64,000 nt of DNA, from NCBI GenBank assembly GCA_017871115.1, contig JAFCIZ010000007.1, positions 1,922,001 through 1,986,000 of the forward strand, written 5' to 3'. Positions 10,902 through 24,480 of the stretch are shown here, one piece after another. Source of the stretch: Cunninghamella blakesleeana (taxonomy: Eukaryota > Mucoromycota > Mucoromycetes > Mucorales > Cunninghamellaceae). The notes beneath the pieces are model-generated. The model worked only from the letters and a program-made list of their open reading frames with translations. It was not told where the DNA came from and made no database searches. Position 1 is the stretch's first letter. The number at the start of each line of letters is the position of its first letter. The translations under genes and the position numbers were made by a program.

Positions 10902-12274
10902 TAACTATGTTTTTCTGAAGGTAAAAATTTATACTTTGTGTGGAACCAGCCCACTTTTATTATTATTTTGATGGTATAAATATATAAACGTGTGTGTGCA
11001 TCCTTTGTGCTAAGGGGTCATTAGAAAAACAAACAATTAGACTTTTTATTATTCCTTTACCTTCTTTAATTGACCATTACCTTTATATATATGTATTATG
11101 TATAGGTATTAAACTATTCACGTGGTTATAGTATATAGGATTGATCGGAACGATTAAATGATGCCTGACAGGTTTTTCTCATGCAATTTAAGTTTATATA
11201 TTTTTTTATTTATTTATAGTTGTTTTGGTTTGTGCGGGTTTTTGGTGTATATACATATAACAAACATTAAACTTTAAGTGGTAAAGTTTTTGATGTATTT
11301 TTTTTTATGGTTATATTTGATTTTTTTTGATTTTTTTAAAAATATATAAATATATATAGCTATTTTATAACAAATGAAATATTACATAAATACTAATAAA
11401 AAAAAAAGGAAACATATATTAAACAATTTATTTTTTATATTCTTTATATCATTTTTATACTTTTTTTAGTGACTATTTAACCTATTTAAAGGGAATAAAT
11501 GTATAAAACGATTGGTCATGTGTACATAGATTAGTTTTGATTGTAATTGGGATAAGTGTAACGTAAGCCATAGCAAAAAAGACATTCTAAAACGAGGGAT
11601 TGTTGGGGGATTAAATATATAAAAAAAAGATACAAATGTGACCCCACCTTTTCTCCTTTTTTGATCTACAAACTATAAACATCTTTTTTTTTATAAAAAT
11701 ATGAACGATTTTATATTAAAATAAATATAAATTTATAAATTTATATGCTTTTTACTATTATTTAATACTCATTTATTTATATAAATATATTTATTATATG
11801 ATATGACATAAGCTAGGGGTTTACTAGAATGGATATATAGACATTAAAATATGACTTTAATAGAAATAATATTAAATCGGAGGACCATCAAGGAAAAGAA
11901 AAAAAAAGGTAGGATAAGAATAAATAAAATCTAGATGAATACTATGAAAAAGGCAACCCATCTTTTTTAATCCGGCGATTGAAATACCCCACATTCACTC
12001 TTTGGATTTGCTTATTTCCTTATTTCTTTTTTATTTTCTCTCCCACACTTTTAAAATTTTTTTTTATTTTTATTTCTTCCCACTTTTTTTATTTTTAAAC
12101 TCTTTTTTCTTTCTTTTTTTTTTCTTTTTATATTCTTTTCTTTCTTCTCATTTCCTTTTTTTTTTTTTTTTTTTCTTTTCTTATCCTTATATCTCATTCT
12201 TATTTATTAATTTTTTGAAAATAAAAAACATTTTATTGTTTTTTTTTTCAATATTATTATTAATTTTATTATAG
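10902..12274. promoter_or_regulatory. 3' flank of BLOC1S1 and 5' flank of the CSL gene
   Basis: The last ~270 bp before the CSL start are almost pure pyrimidine (T with some C), typical of a strong fungal promoter or of a 5'-leader polypyrimidine tract. The bases immediately before the ATG (TTATTATAG) look like a splice acceptor, so a 5'-UTR intron is possible. TCCGGCGATT lies at 11971-11980. No other gene is visible. Confidence 0.45.
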
Positions 12275-12670
12275 ATGGCGGATTATCAACCTTTAACTGT
12301 CCCATCTAATTATTTTGATCATAATAGTAATACAACACCTACTTCTTCTTCTACTCATGAAATAATTGATAAAGAATCACGTAAAAGAAAAAATCGGGTA
12401 TCAACAAATGAAGCCTTTTTTGGTGGTTATCAATGGGGACAACAACAAGAGAATAATAATAATAATAATAATAATACTCAAAAACAAGAATGGAATATAG
12501 AACACTCAGCCACTTTATTACCTACACATCAAGCATACAGTAATCCTTTTGTACCTCCATCGTCATCTTCATCATCTCAACAACAACAACAACCTGCTTT
12601 TTTATTTGATGATTTTAATCAAGATCCTACTTCTCACCCTTTTTTTGATAACTATAAATTTAATGCAAAT

Positions 12671-12701
<31 letters not shown>

Positions 12702-15700
12702 CAATGAACTATTCCCAACCTACTGATCAATTTCAAAGTTTATTACAATCTCAAACCATAGAGAATGGACATCACCAACAGCAGCATCATCAGCATCAAC
12801 ATCAAAATAATAATAATAATGGTAATAGATCTTTTAATGAAGAACCATTAGATTTAGCAGCATCTTGGAATTCAAATCAACAGTTGCCTTTTCATGGCCA
12901 ACCTTCTAACTCTCGTTCAACTCTAGATAATTCATCTCAATATCAAACCGATGGGTTTTTTGATTCTTTATCAAATAATAATAATAATAATAATAATCAA
13001 AATGATAAACAACAAACCAATAAACAAGATTTTGATTTATTAAAATTTGAAACACCAATGGTAAATAAATAAATAGAAATTAATAAATAAATAATATAAT
13101 GAAATAATTATTATCAATATTATTATTACTAGCAAAAAATGAAAAAGTGAAAAAGAAAAAGCACTGACCTCCTTATTGTTTTTTATCTTTTATTATTATA
13201 TTATTTGATTAGCCTTCCGATAAATCCATACAATCATTAACATCACCTATTACTGGAAGTAACTCAACCATGTTATTAACTCAACACCACCCTCCACCAT
13301 TATCTACTGGTGGCACACCTCCATCCTCACCTGCTACGATGCCATCAAATCAATCCTCACCTGCTATTACTCCTGTTTATGGTAGATTATCTAATTTATC
13401 AATAAGACAACAAAGTACACCCGCTTCAAATCAGTTTTATAACAACAATAATAATACTACACCTTTATTAACTCCTACGAATGGTTTAGATATAATGAAT
13501 GACAGTTTGCAATTTGATACGTACAATAATAACCATAATAGTATTAATCATTCACCACAGTCCTTACATCCTATTTCTACAAATAGCAATAATAATAATG
13601 AATTAATATCAACTTCATCAACAATGAATTATCATTTAAATCATCATCATGAAGAAAATAATAATAATAACAACCATTCATTAATAACAACTAATAATAA
13701 TGTTCTTAAATCTCTACCACCAAGAAATCTTCATGCTGTAGCGACAGCTAGAGTAATTCAGCAACAAGCTACTGCAGCAAAACTAAAACCTATTATTCAA
13801 CAATATTTACAATCAAAAGATCCTATCTCTTTGGGTGAAAAAATGGTGATAATAATGTCTAGCAAGGTTGCACAAAAAAGCTATGGTACTGAAAAAAGGT
13901 TGGTTTATAATTTTTATTTAATTTTTTAAAACACCGCAACTTTAAATTTTTATTCACACCCAATTTTTTTACACTTTCTTTTTTTTTAAATACTGCCTAT
14001 TTAAAAAAAAATCGAATAGATTTTTATGTCCTCCTCCAACAGCAATAGTAGTTGGGTCAACATGGTGGTCAAAGAAAAAAAGTAATTCAACATCATTATC
14101 TAATTCTAATGAACAGTCGAATGAGCAAACTTATTTTAAAGAAGGACAAGGTGACACAACTATGATGATATTACCTCCCAAGGTCACGGTTTCTATCTCT
14201 GGAGAAACTTCGTCACAAGCTGGTCAGATAGAATGGTACACACAGGCCAACGCTTCCGTTGTAGGACAAACTGGATTTCCAAAACAACAGCCTCCTTCAT
14301 CACATTCTACTGATGGCGCTTCTTCTGCAAATAATAACAGTACTCGCTTTAAAAGTCACTCGAGTACTGATAGTAAGAATAATGGTGGTGATTGGTACCA
14401 TAACCCTCATATGGAACCTATTGGTGGCGGTAGATGTGTTTCAAAACAACTTTATATTAATGATGCTGATGAAAAAAGAAAACGGGTAGAATGTTTAGTT
14501 AAATTACAAATACAAGATCAATGGATGGGAACTCTTGCTGGAAAAGGCATTAAAGTCATTAGTAAACCTTCTAAAAAGCGTCAAAGTGTCAAAAATATGG
14601 AATGTAAAGTATTAAAAAAATAACAATAAAAAAGTAATTAGGATTAATATTATAATTATTAATTATAATTATATTATTATTATTTTTTCATTTCTTTTAT
14701 TTAATTTTATATATGTATAATTAGTATGTATTCATCATGGATCAGCTGTATCACTTTTTAATCGCATTCGATCACAAACAGTATCCACTAAATATTTAGG
14801 TGTATCTACAGGCAATGCATCACCATTTAGTTATCCAGGGCAGTCATCTAATGAACAAACCAAAACCAATGATAGTACCTGTTTTGTAGCGCGTACTACG
14901 TCATGGGATCCTTTTATTATTTGGTTAGTGGATACCTCACGTCCTCCAGAACAACAAAAATTTCGTGATGATCCTAATATATCCTATCAACCTGAAGATT
15001 ATATTGGAACACGGTCTTTTAAACCTTGTGTCAATTATCCTCCTCCTCCTGCTATTGCTTTACGTAATACTTCTCAACAACCTCTTGCCATTCATTATAA
15101 TCAACATGTTGTTTTACAATGTCTTACAACCGGGTTAGTGAGCCCTGTGATGATTATCCGTAAAGTTGATAAAGCTTCTACTGTAGTAGGTGGCGCAAGG
15201 TGTATTGATGAACCTTTATTAGTGAACGGTGGTGAGTATGGCGACGAAATGCTTGGTGATCCCGTTTCTCAACTTCATAAAGTGGCTTTACAAATTGTTC
15301 AAGATGCTTCTTCTCAATCAATCCATCAACAGCAACAACAACAACAATATCTTCACCAACAGCAACAGCAACAACAAAATGGGTCGGATTTAATTTCAGG
15401 TTTAATGGAATATATGTTACCTAGATATAGTACACCTATTACTTACTTAGCTTGCTTAAATGACATGGTAGGTATGCATAAATCAACAGAACAACGTCAA
15501 CCAATATTAAAAACTCCCCCCCCTCCCCCTCCTCAACAACCTTCTTCTTATACTACGCATGAAGAAGTAATTCAAGAAGATGGTAGAACTGTTAGAAAAA
15601 GAAAAGTATCTGCTTATGGTACCCCATCTACAACAGCAACAACAAAAAATAGTAGCCATTCTATCTCTCCCCCTATTCAACCTCAGCATAGTAATAATAA

Positions 15701-16532
15701 CAATAATGATCCTTCTGCCTTCTATTATAATAATAACAATAATAATAATATGAATCCAATGGCAAATGTGGCTCAATTTAGAAGAAGAGGGAATAGCTAT
15801 GACGAATATGGGCTTCAACAACAACAGCTCCAACAACAACAACAATTTCAACAACAGCAGCAGCAGGCAACAATTAATTCAAATGGATGGATTAATCATA
15901 GAGCTAGATCTGTTTCTATTCCTGATGAACACCGCCGTGTATCCACCTCTTCTACTTCTTCCTCATCAACAACATCATGGATTAATGGTCCTTTGGGTGG
16001 TGCTTATTGGTACGAAGATGTATCAGATGCTGCTGTGTGGACATTAGTTGGGATTGATATTGCAAGCTATACCTTTTTACCACCTCATCCATCATCTATA
16101 GCGGATTTACAACAAAGATCATCATCTTCCACTTCCACATCTTCATCGTCCTCTTCTTCCTCTTCGTCTTCATCCTCTTCGTCAAATAATAATAATCATA
16201 ATAGTAATTCACCTGTAATGTCCGTTTTCCCCCATGTATCACATTATTCATTACTACAGGATGATTTATTACAATTACATGGAGATAATTTATCAAGAGA
16301 TATGCAAATATGGCTTGGTGATGTAAAAATACCTCATATGGATTATAAAAGTCGAGAATTGGTCATATGTCGATTACCTAATAGACAAGAATTATTGGAT
16401 TGTCCTTTTATTGAATCTTATACTACTACAGCTTCCAATTCTTTATTGAAAACCCATTATCAGTTACCGTTATTGCTGGTCAAAACGGCCGATGGTATTG
16501 TACACAAAACTAATATATATTACCAATTTTAA
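12275..16532 (+). CDS. CSL (CBF1/RBP-J/Su(H)/Lag-1) DNA-binding transcription factor
   Basis: Predicted sequence-specific DNA-binding regulator of the CSL family (fungal counterparts: Cbf11/Cbf12 of fission yeast). Four exons: 12275-13060, 13213-13898, 14020-14603, 14725-16532; 1287 residues. The exon 3 donor at 14604 (GTAAAG) restores the family sequence KNMELCIHHG across the join. Residues 1-460 are a disordered Gln/Asn/Ser/Pro region. The Rel-like N-terminal domain follows, with the hallmark KRFLCPPP at the exon 2/3 junction (residue ~490). The beta-trefoil domain includes CIHHGSAVSLFNRIRSQTVS and LQCLTTGLVSPVMIIRKVDK, then DPVSQLHKVALQI. A ~300-residue low-complexity insert (poly-Gln, Pro, Asn, Ser) precedes the C-terminal part (SDAAVWTLVGIDIASYTF ... 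LVKTADGIV), probably the IPT/TIG domain. The large size comes from the insertions. Family call is very firm; targets are unknown. Confidence 0.95.
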
Positions 16533-18881
16533 AATAGGATAAATACAAAAAAAAAATATAAAAGGAAATGAAAAAATAACTACAACGATTAAAAAAATTA
16601 TAAAATAGTGATCACGACACTAAAAATGAAAAAACATGACAAAAAAAGAATAAGAAATAACAACTATATCCTTTTTTTCCTCTCTCCCTCTCTTCTCCCC
16701 CCCCCCCACTACCTCTTCTTTTTCTTTCTCTCTTTTTTTTATTATATATATATATTAATCCATATACCAATATTAAACCATTATTATGAAAAAGAAAAGA
16801 AAAGAAAAAAAATACCCTCCTTTTTTAATATGAAATCTGAGATTTCTTTTAACTATAAGCTTTATATATATATGATTATCTTCCCTTTCCTTATCATTTT
16901 TTTTTCTTTTTACCTTTATATATATATATTTATATAATTAACACTTTTCTCTTCTTTACTATTATTATTATTATCTTTTTAATTATGTATATATGTTTAT
17001 TACACTTTTTTTTATGCCACCTTTTATATTTATTTTATATTTTATATACATATTTTCTTATAATTATTTGATTTTTATTTCTTTTTATATATTATGCCCC
17101 TCTACTTTCTCTTTAGCTATCTTTATCCCCTTTTACATATATACACACGCACACAAATCCAACATTTATTTTATTCTATATTATTATTAGTATGATATTA
17201 AAGGGAAATAAAAGTATTTATATAAATTTACAAATTATTTAAAATATCCAACTATTTTAATTCATTTTAATTCTAAGTTTTATAAAATAAAAATTCATAG
17301 TTAACTGTACCTATCTACAACTAAATAGAAAATACAAGTACTTCAATTTTATTGATTCTTTGTGAGGGCAAAAAAAAAAAAAGGTAAGACTACAAGTATA
17401 CTATGATGATGATTTCTGATTTCGTGAACGTAAATATAAAATAAATTTTGGCTCTCTCTATCATTATGTACTGTAGTATTTTTAAAAAAAATACTATGAG
17501 TTTTAGGAAATTCTCACTTTATTGAGAAGAGAGGTTTGGCACTCTATTATTAAGCTAAAAATAAAAAAAATAAAAAAATGGGCTAGTTTTTAAAACATGC
17601 AAGAGGAAATAGTAAATTGTGTTCCACTTGAAAAACTCTTTTTTTAAATAGCTGGTAGATGACTAGGATGAAAATGGTTCACTAGATTGTTGAAAGGACA
17701 GAAAATGTATGATCATTTTAATGGCTTAGTTAGCTCCCTTGATTAAACCTTTATACATATATATATGTATATATTATACAGTTACATTGTTTTTTATGCT
17801 ATTCGGTTTCCAGTATTTAAATAAAATAAAAATTTGATGGAAACTTTCTTTAAAAAAACAAAATATTGAGAAATCTTGTTGGCATTTGTATGTATACTTA
17901 TCATAAAATCATTTCTTCTAAAACATTTTTAAGTTACCCTTTATTATAAGAACATCATTTAATAGGAAATAAATAAAAACGAGATGAAAAAACTATTTCT
18001 TTTTTTAAAAAAAGATTAATTTTGAGTTTTACATATACACACTTTAGATTTTATTGGAGTTCATAAAAGTGATTGTAAAAAGATGAAAAAATTCTTTTTT
18101 TGAAAAAATATTCACTTCATTGTTTAAAAGAAAAACTATTCCACATTCAATTTGTATCTAAATGAATAATGTGATTAAATTATACCCTATTAATATATAT
18201 CCTGACACTATTCAAAAAAAAAAAAAAAAAAAAAAAAATAACAATGATATTTTTTTAAAAAAAACCAGTGTCACTTTATCATGATATTAATTCTTTTTAT
18301 TTATTTCATAAGGTTTAAGTAGTAATTGTAATAGTATAAAAAATAATAATTTGAAAATATATATATATAAATAAAAGCAAGGAAAAGAAAAAAAAGCGTA
18401 AATTAAAGATCTAAAGTATACAATCTATTAAAAATAATAAATAAATAATAATAGTAAAAAAATAAAAATAAAAATAGTAACAATAGGTTATAAGTAAAAA
18501 TATGAAGTGAGTGAAAAATATCTATATACTTAAAAAAAAAAATAAAAAGCAAATTGAAAAAGAAAAAAAAGTAAATAAACGAAAAAAAAGAATTAAAAAG
18601 GGAAGTCAGGATAAAGAGAGGGAATTAATGAATGTGATGAGGGGAAAAAGGGAAGGAAAAATAAATATAAATATAAAAAAAAATAAAAATATATAATGAA
18701 TTATTGTTTTTTCTTGTGTACAAATGCCTAGAATGAATATAATAACACTAGATATATATATATATGTATATGTATATATAAAAGGTAGGGGAGGGGAGGG
18801 GGAAGAGACTGAAAAGTGAAGTGTAAAAAAAAAGAAAAGTATTTAAAAAAAATCAAGAACAATATATATAATAATAAAAAT
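16533..18881. other. Convergent intergenic region between the CSL and PDE genes
   Basis: Flanking genes converge, so only 3' flanks are expected. It holds pyrimidine-rich stretches, C9 at about 16699-16707, TA microsatellites, an A25 run at 18214-18238 and several small T/A hairpins, for example AGTATTTTTAAAAAAAATACT at about 17477-17497. The open frames here are low-complexity and I see no real gene. Confidence 0.5.
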
Positions 18882-21704
18882 CTATTGAATAGTACATTGA
18901 CAATAAACTGGTGCTTCATTCCATCCAAGAGGTTGATTCCCAACAGTTGAATTATAATGAGAAAAGGATGATCGATCATCTTGATCTATATTACCGATGC
19001 CTTTGCCTCCATGAGCATAATGTGACATAGCCATAGCAGGCATCCCTGATAAATCATTATTTGTTGTATCTATGGATAATCTAGGATGCAATGATTCTAC
19101 AGCTTGCACATGATATGGTGTTGCAGATTCATTATTATTATTAGCATCATTATTTTTATTATCCAAACGGTCTATATTATTACTATTGTTATTGTTCTTG
19201 GTATTCGGTAGTGGTTGATCTTGATTCTTTTTTATTGATTCCTCTTTTTCATTTAATGTCGATACCCCTGAATCGTGTGTTGATTGTTTCCTGTGTTCCC
19301 AACGTTGTAGGTTACTTTCCATTTCTTCTACCGCAAATGACATTTCTATTAATAAATATACAAATAAAAACAAAAATAGTATTGGGTAAGTATTACTTTG
19401 TTTTATTTTTCTTTATGATGATAGTAAACGTATTTACCTTGCATAACATCTCTAACACGCTGGAATAAACCCATAGCAACAAATCGAATAAATCCAATCT
19501 GAGAATCTTCCAATACTAACTTCTCTCGATCATTGAGTGGTGATACAGTCATTCCTAATTCCTTTTCTAAATCACCTTGGCAAGCAAATTCCTCTACTAA
19601 TAACTCTGCCCATATTTTAGCTTGTTGGAATGGTCGTGCCTATCCATTAAAATAAAAAGACGAGTTAGAAATTATAATAATCCATGTTATTGATGATGAC
19701 CTATATTATCATTATTAAAGAAAATAAAAAATAAAAAAAGCTTCTTACCACATTACTAATATCAGCACATTTTATAATGGCACTGCATATAATTAATCGT
19801 TCTTGTTCTTCATCTATAACGGTATCCTTTGTTCTACATCTAAATCTTGCTGCCTGCTCATTGATTTTCATAACATATTCATTATGTAAAGACATATCTG
19901 TTGCTAAAATACTTGAAACCACGGTTTTTCGGAATCCTAATAATAATAATAATAATATGTCATTAGATAAAACAGTGGAAAATAATTTAGGGGGAGAAAG
20001 GGGAATAAAAGTGTTTATTTATTTATTTACCTTGATAATTTGAAGTACCAGTACCACCAGAAATTTGATCTAAACCATGTTTTTTCATTAATTGAAAGAG
20101 GGTCATAGAATGGAAACTTTCGAGTACAGACCTATCATTGTATAACATAGCTAATGGAGTAGCTGAATTAATCTAAAATAATGATAAGGAAAAAAGTAAA
20201 AGAGAAAATCATTACATATGTTAATAAAAAAGAAATCCATAAATAAACTTTTTTTTCTTAAACATTATTTACCAAAAATAAATTATTCACACCAGGATGG
20301 GCGGCATCATGACCAATAGCAGCAATAAAAAGAGCCAATACATCAATAGGACGTAATAGCTGTTGTGGTTGAGTGATATCTAATTGTTGTTGTTGGTCAA
20401 AAGGTAAAACGCCCAACTGACATAATGTGTAATAAGAACATTGTAAAACATCAACAGCATGAGCAAAATTGTGATACGGATTTTCATCATGATACACATT
20501 AGATAAATCATTAATAAAGTCGTACAATTGTTCTACAAAAAAAAAAAAATTAAAATAAGAATAAAAATAAACAAAATAAGAATAAACAAAATTAGTATAT
20601 TATTATTATTATTATTATTTTGAGTAACGTTATATAAAATAATAATAATGAAAAACAATGTACCTTGGGTAATTATCAAATGATCCAACTCTGGGCAAGT
20701 GAGAACTGTTTTAAATATAAGAATTACACAATGTATTAAATCTTGATGACTTAATTCAAAAGGCGAAAAACTCCAACTGTCAATTTTATGCTGTAAAACT
20801 TTGGTATATTCACTATTTGTATAGAATAAAAGAAGAAAAAAGAATGAATGATGAATAATAAAGTTAATTTAAAAATAAGGATTATTGTTAGGTATTTTTT
20901 TTTTTTTTTTTTTTTTTTACCTTGATATTGACATATCAAAAGATACAGGAGGTGAAGTTGCATAAATATCCATCACTGCTTTTGTTAATCTAAATATAAA
21001 TAACAAATAACAAATAATGATAAATATATAAATAATAAATAAATATGTCTATCATCATAACAATAATCACATTAAATTACTTACAAAGTGTCTTTTTGTA
21101 CCAAATCTTTGATTCTTCGTTGAAGACCAGAATCATCACGTAATTGATGTTGATGTAAAGGTTGGAAAGTAGTTGGAGTAATAGGAGCTGTTGTGGTGGT
21201 GGTAGTTGTTGTAGTAGTTGTATCAGGGGATATTACATGGTCACTCGATAAGGTGGGAGAAGGTCGATGGTCATCGTGCATTTTAGAATGAGATCTCTGT
21301 CGATGCAATGCCTATTTAAAAACAACAATAAGAAATGATTTATTTATTTTAGGATTTAATATATTTCATACATTTTAGGCAATTGACTCCCTCTTTTTTT
21401 TTCCATGCTCCTTTTTTTATTTTATTTTATATTATTTTATCATTGGTCCCTTTTTTTTATTTATTATTATTATTATTGATATTATATATAAATGGATGAT
21501 GAAGTGTTTATATAATCAATTATTTTGTACTTACTAAGAATAATGTTTTCACCACATCTAAACGCATTGGTTTTAATATATAGTCAGCAGCACCTGCATG
21601 GATGCAATCAAGCATAAAAGAAGCTGTTTCATTGGATGAAAGTACTATATTTTTTAATAAAAGAAATGAAGAATATAGAATTAAATTAATTCCACATGGC
21701 CAAA

Positions 21705-21744
<40 letters not shown>

Positions 21745-22346
21745 AAATCAAATTGATATAATTTATATTAACATTATATATACATACCAATAACTGGAAC
21801 ATTATCATCATCAATTTGTTGTACAATAGTTGATACCCAAGTAGTATTTGCAAAACATCCAAGACTATCATCTTCTTGATCATCCAAATCCAATAATAAT
21901 AAAGTAGAAGGCTGTTCTTTTATCCAAGTCAAAGCATCATTTTGATTAAAAGTGATAGAAACTAGATATCATCAAAATAATATAATATAATATAAAAATT
22001 TATAGCTGAATTAGTAAATATGTAAAAGGAGAAGAAGATCCAAGTATATATATTCTTAATTTTATTATTATTATTATTATTTTTTATTTTTTTTGGGTTT
22101 CACAACGCTATCCAATTGTACTATTCATCTCATTTTATTCTCCTCCTTCTTTCCTATTTCTCTCCACACACACTCACATTCACACACAAAAAAAAATTAT
22201 AATACCATACCTTGAGCAAAAATAGATTTTAATAAAGTTAAATAAGATGGCGAAGTTTGAGTTGATTCATTATGGTTATCGTCAATAAGAAATGGCTGAG
22301 GTTTAGGTTGTTGCAATATTACAACTGTACAATGGGATGGATCCAT
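18882..22346 (-). CDS. Receiver-like domain fused to a class I cyclic-nucleotide phosphodiesterase
   Basis: Predicted cAMP (3',5'-cyclic nucleotide) hydrolase. Eleven exons: 22346-22211, 21961-21788, 21644-21535, 21311-21085, 20989-20921, 20812-20664, 20532-20273, 20172-20031, 19936-19749, 19639-19438, 19345-18882; 706 residues. Residues 1-140 resemble a response-regulator receiver: strand plus acidic residues LLLLDLDDQ, then VPVIVLSS and GAADYILKPM with the conserved Lys-Pro. A Thr/Pro-rich linker follows. The catalytic HD domain (about 290-560) shows YHNFAHAVDV, AAIGHDAAHPG and IKCADISNV. These supply the expected metal ligands (His, His-Asp, Asp). GHDxxHPG resembles yeast Pde2. The C-terminal 130 residues are Asn/Ser-rich. 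The gene is convergent with CSL. The catalytic call is firm. Whether the receiver is phosphorylated is inference: an Asp sits where the phosphoacceptor should be. Confidence 0.9.
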
Positions 22347-23037
22347 AATCTACCGATCTTTATATTTCTTTTTTTCTTTTAATTGTAAATAAAAAGGTTG
22401 TATGTTGTATGTGTAGACTGTGTAAGTTAGGTTGAGTTTGTGTGTATATATATGTAGAGTACTTTTCTTATTAATATATTGAGATATGTGTATGTGTATA
22501 TATAATCGTTATAATGTTTACAAACACATATGAAGTTTGTATAAAGTGTTTTATATTATGTCAATTAAATGCAAAGAGAGATGTGTGATGAAAAAATAAT
22601 AATAATAATATGATATAATTATATATATAAAAAGAAATTGTAAACCTTCTTTTTTTTTTCTTTACTTAAGAAAAAAAAATATAGTACAATTTAATAAATA
22701 TTAAAAAGACTAATAAAATTATATTTAATATTAAAAAAATATAATTATATTTTTAAGATTAAAAAAAAAGGAAAAGAGAGAGAGCGAAAAAGAAAAAAAG
22801 AGAAAGAAGGAGTTTACAAAAAAAAAAATGGACCAAAGATTGAAAGGAGAAAAAAAAAAAACCGGGCGCTGTTTAAATTTTTCTTTTTCTTTCTTACAAA
22901 AAAGGTGAATGTGCCTTTTTTATTTTTTAGCCATTTCATGTGATCAAAATGAATAAAGAGGTTTTTATTATATTAAAAAAAATTAAAAAAAAAAAACTGA
23001 CAAGTTTATTACTATAATAATTTTTCATTAATATAAT
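22347..23037. promoter_or_regulatory. 5' flank of the PDE gene, 3' flank of the CM1 gene; contains GCGCTGTTTAAA
   Basis: Upstream region of the minus-strand PDE gene. It contains an exact copy of GCGCTGTTTAAA at 22866-22877 (plus strand), a 12-mer that recurs exactly at 27937-27948 and 37387-37398. TG/TA-rich sequence lies at about 22400-22570. Confidence 0.4.
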
Positions 23038-23767
23038 TTAAGAAGATTTTTTTGGCATAGCAAGTTTTACACTAGAAAATTGATCAACAATTGTATCAAA
23101 GGGTTCTATAGCTTGTTGTGTTGTATGTAAATATCGAGTTGACGTTAAACCAAAGGAAGCTGGATCAGTTGGAAATAAGTGATGTTGCTTATTACTATTA
23201 TAAAATGGTGATGATGAAAAATCGTAATCCTCTTCTTTTTCCATTGTTTGTGTCGAGGCATCACAATACATTTTACCATGATTTACATGTTCTTCTTTTT
23301 CATAATATTTATCATTTTTTAATAAAAATTCTATGTCATGTTCCAGAGCCAGCTCTAGTTGTCGTTTTTGATCTAAACATTCTTCCAAATCTGAGTTTAA
23401 CCTTTTATTTTCTGTTAATAACCAGCATTTTTCAATATCTTCCTTTTTTAAGCTATCTTCCAAATGAAATAGCTGTAGTTTCAAATCAAAGTTTTCTTTT
23501 TTTAAATCCGTAATCATCTAATATATGAACACAAGTATAAATATAATATATAATAGAGACACTTTATATTAGTATTAATTTTATAACTATAAACTTTTAG
23601 GATAATTTTTAGTTTTATATATACATCTTATCGTATACTGTCGTTATTAATTTTTTTTACCTTTTGTAATTCTTTTAAAGGAGCTGTTCTATTAGAAGAA
23701 GTAAGAAGTGGAGAAGAAATTGAAGCTGTTGGCATAATAGAATAGCTATCACTTTTTCTTTTTATGC

Positions 23768-23803
<36 letters not shown>

Positions 23804-24065
23804 TATTATTATTGGTATTATTCTTATTATTCTTATTATTATTATTATAGCCTGTTGTTGTAGTTGTCTGTCCAGGAGGTAGACCAAAAGGGTTAGAATG
23901 AAAGTGGCGAGAATCGGCTCTATGAGATCGAGTTTTTGGTGAATGGATAGCATCTATAGGTAGTGCTGGTGAAGCAACCGATGACCGTGGTGTTAAGTAA
24001 TAATTATTAAAACTATGTCGATATGGTTTTGTGGAACTTTCTTTATTTTCATTGCACTGGTCCAT
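23038..24065 (-). CDS. CM1-motif (centrosomin N-terminal/Mto1-type) coiled-coil protein
   Basis: Probable activator or tether of gamma-tubulin complexes at microtubule-organising centres. Two exons, 24065-23661 and 23517-23038, with a phase-0 intron (GTAAAA...TTAG); 294 residues. Exon 1 is Ser/Pro/Asn-rich. The join creates LKELQKMITDLKKENFDLKL, followed by QLFHLEDSL. This matches the CM1 consensus (LKKENFxLKLxIxxLE) of centrosomin, CDK5RAP2, Pcp1/Spc110 and Mto1. A short coiled coil follows (EKCWLLTENKRLNSDLEECL, DQKRQLELALEHDIEFLL), then an acidic, Ser-rich tail. The protein is much shorter than Mto1 or Pcp1, so it would carry the CM1 motif without a long rod. It starts divergently from the next plus-strand gene, 415 bp away. 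CM1 recognition is good; function is inferred from the motif. Confidence 0.8.
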
Positions 24066-24149
24066 TCCTTTTAGTGAAATATAAAAAATGTATGTAAAAA
24101 GAAAAAAGAGGGAAAAAGAAAATATATACAGGTGAAGGTCTTTGTTATC

Positions 24150-24186
<37 letters not shown>

Positions 24187-24480
24187 GAGAGAGAGAGAGA
24201 GAAAGGGAAAAGGAAGAATATATCTCTTTGTAATATATAATAGGTATATATGTTTATTATATTTTTTTTTTATTTGTTAAAAAAAATAGAAAAAAAGTGG
24301 ATGTATTGAGACAAATTCCCGAATTTATATTTTTTTATGGCGCACTTTAATTTTTTCTTTAAAAAAGATTTCTTCCTTTTTTCTTTTCTTCCTTTCACTT
24401 TCCTTTTTTTAAATTTACATATATATATACCTTCCTTTTTATTTATATACCTAGGTATATAGTATTTCATTTATTTTTTC
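24066..24480. promoter_or_regulatory. Divergent promoter region with a T-run/A24/(GA)n block
   Basis: Lies between the starts of two diverging genes. A T-run directly followed by A24 (24163-24186) and then a GA repeat (24187-24201) would be expected to resist nucleosomes. GGCGCAC (24340-24346) is the main GC patch. Confidence 0.45.

Noticed and set aside
12002..12274. Open frame of 90 residues rich in Phe and Leu ending right before the CSL start
   Set aside because: Pure consequence of a poly-T/C leader; no membrane protein features beyond Phe runs.
15507..15854. Antisense frame within the CSL gene
   Set aside because: Product of CAA and AAT repeat runs read on the other strand.
17477..17497. 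Small T/A hairpin as a possible terminator or ncRNA
   Set aside because: Such hairpins are frequent by chance in this A/T-rich DNA and there is no further RNA structure.
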